Origin: Rhodothermota bacterium
GTDB taxonomy: Bacteria > Hydrogenedentota > Hydrogenedentia > Hydrogenedentales > GCA-2746185
NCBI GenBank assembly: GCA_009885415.1
Contig: VFKU01000519.1
Location: forward strand, 1 to 5,342
DNA length: 5,342 nucleotides
Reading direction: 5' to 3'
Part shown: piece after piece, positions 4,786 to 5,342 of the stretch
Numbering within the stretch: the stretch's first letter is position 1
Layout: each line of letters opens with the position of its first letter
The notes under the pieces: model-generated
Databases searched by the model: none
What the model saw: only the letters and a program-made list of their open reading frames with translations
Told to the model about the DNA's origin: nothing
Made by a program: the position numbers and the translations under genes

Positions 4786-5342
4786 GTGTCGCCGCGCTTC
4801 GATACGGTCACCGTGATCGGGGTCGGGCTGCTCGGCGGCTCGCTCGGACTCGCGCTGAAGAAACGAGGACTCGCGCGGCGCGTGCTCGGCGTCGCTCACC
4901 GGCCCGAAACCTTGCAAAAGGCGCTCGCGCTCGGCGCGATCGACGAGGCCTTCGCGGCACCGGCCGATGCCGTGCCGCAATCCGATTTAATTGTCCTCTG
5001 CACGCCCGCCGCGAAAGTTCCGGACTACCTCGACGCGATACGTCCGCTTTGCCGAAAGTCCGCCGTCGTCACCGACGTCGCCAGCACCAAGCGCGACATC
5101 TGCGCCCACGCGCGCCGCGCCTGGGCCGAACCCTATCGTTTCGTCGGCAGCCACCCCATGAGCGGCTCCGAAAAATTCGGCCCCGAGCACGCGGATGCGG
5201 ATCTCTATATGGGCAGCATCTGTTTCGTCGAAGCAATGAACAGCCACGCGCCGGACGCCCACGCCGCGGTCTGTGAACTATGGACCGCCCTCGGTGGCCA
5301 GGTCGTCGCGATCGATCCGGCGGTACACGACGTGATGGCCGC
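4786..5342 (+). CDS. tyrA: Prephenate dehydrogenase TyrA (3' end outside window)
   Basis: The product is an NAD(P)-dependent TyrA-family enzyme, converting prephenate to 4-hydroxyphenylpyruvate (or arogenate to tyrosine) in tyrosine biosynthesis. The visible 185 codons start MSPRFDTVTVIGVGLLGGSLGLALKK. The Rossmann loop is GVGLLGG (12-18), followed by LIVLCTPAAKV (68-78), VTDVASTK (95-102), the active-site region GSHPMSGSE (121-129) with the expected His123, ELWTALGG (164-171) and PAVHDVMA (178-185), the usual PxxHDxxxA motif. Prephenate or arogenate preference cannot be decided. No chorismate mutase or ACT domain appears before the window ends; a C-terminal ACT domain or downstream gene could follow. 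GTG 4786 is the first start candidate before the Rossmann strand and lies six bases after the hisA stop. No strong Shine-Dalgarno is present, which suggests coupling with hisA. Confidence 0.95.
   Translation, partial: MSPRFDTVTVIGVGLLGGSLGLALKKRGLARRVLGVAHRPETLQKALALGAIDEAFAAPADAVPQSDLIVLCTPAAKVPDYLDAIRPLCRKSAVVTDVASTKRDICAHARRAWAEPYRFVGSHPMSGSEKFGPEHADADLYMGSICFVEAMNSHAPDAHAAVCELWTALGGQVVAIDPAVHDVMA

Noticed and set aside
3901..4980. Minus-strand open frame of 359 codons opposite rplT, hisA and tyrA
   Set aside because: It crosses three certain genes and is rich in Asp, Gly, Arg and His as expected from reading GC-rich codons backwards.
4452..5276. Plus-strand open frame of 274 codons over hisA and tyrA
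   Set aside because: It is extremely Arg-rich and out of frame with hisA and tyrA, both of which show intact catalytic motifs.
1..5342. Search for CRISPR repeats, transposon ends, tRNA genes, toxin-antitoxin or phage genes
   Set aside because: No regularly spaced repeats, transposase motifs, tRNA-like folds or defence-type proteins were seen. All coding space is taken by conserved housekeeping or envelope genes.

Overview
The window is a GC-rich, gene-dense bacterial chromosome segment. All convincing genes lie on the + strand. The organism is probably in the PVC group, most likely Verrucomicrobiota (Opitutales-like). This rests on remembered family resemblance, not a search: the bL20 N-terminus MPRATNAPASR, the form of the DUF481 protein (a duplicated N-terminal module and the C-terminal pattern WKLRLGV...LDTSYY), and a bL35 ending in LPYG. 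Kiritimatiellota, Lentisphaerota or a related phylum cannot be excluded.

Layout. Positions 1-404 hold the 3' part of a DUF454 (YbaN-like) inner-membrane protein. It is followed after 21 nt by a saccharopine-dehydrogenase-like NAD(P) oxidoreductase (426-1481), then by an exported DUF481/YdiY-like outer-membrane protein (1526-2584). These three could be one transcription unit. The 228-nt gap that follows holds a small inverted repeat and a very strong intrinsic terminator (15-bp stem, 8 T). It also holds a weak promoter candidate that would start transcription inside the terminator stem.

The second block is the classic translation operon infC-rpmI-rplT (IF3, bL35, bL20; 2813-4039). It is extended by hisA (4039-4779, overlapping the rplT stop by one base) and tyrA (GTG start at 4786, running off the window). 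Protein-synthesis genes and enzymes of histidine and tyrosine biosynthesis therefore appear to be co-transcribed, the last two by tight translational coupling.

The most notable signal is the infC start. The only well-placed Shine-Dalgarno, AGGAGG, points to a non-canonical AUC codon at 2813 and gives a 180-aa IF3, the same length as the E. coli protein. This is the hallmark of IF3 autoregulation. The only in-frame ATG upstream lies in the loop of the terminator and is almost certainly not used. A perfect 12-base palindrome spans the end of the Shine-Dalgarno and the AUC codon. I found no mobile element, CRISPR array, tRNA or defence-like system. The novelty here is regulatory architecture and gene order, not a new protein system.
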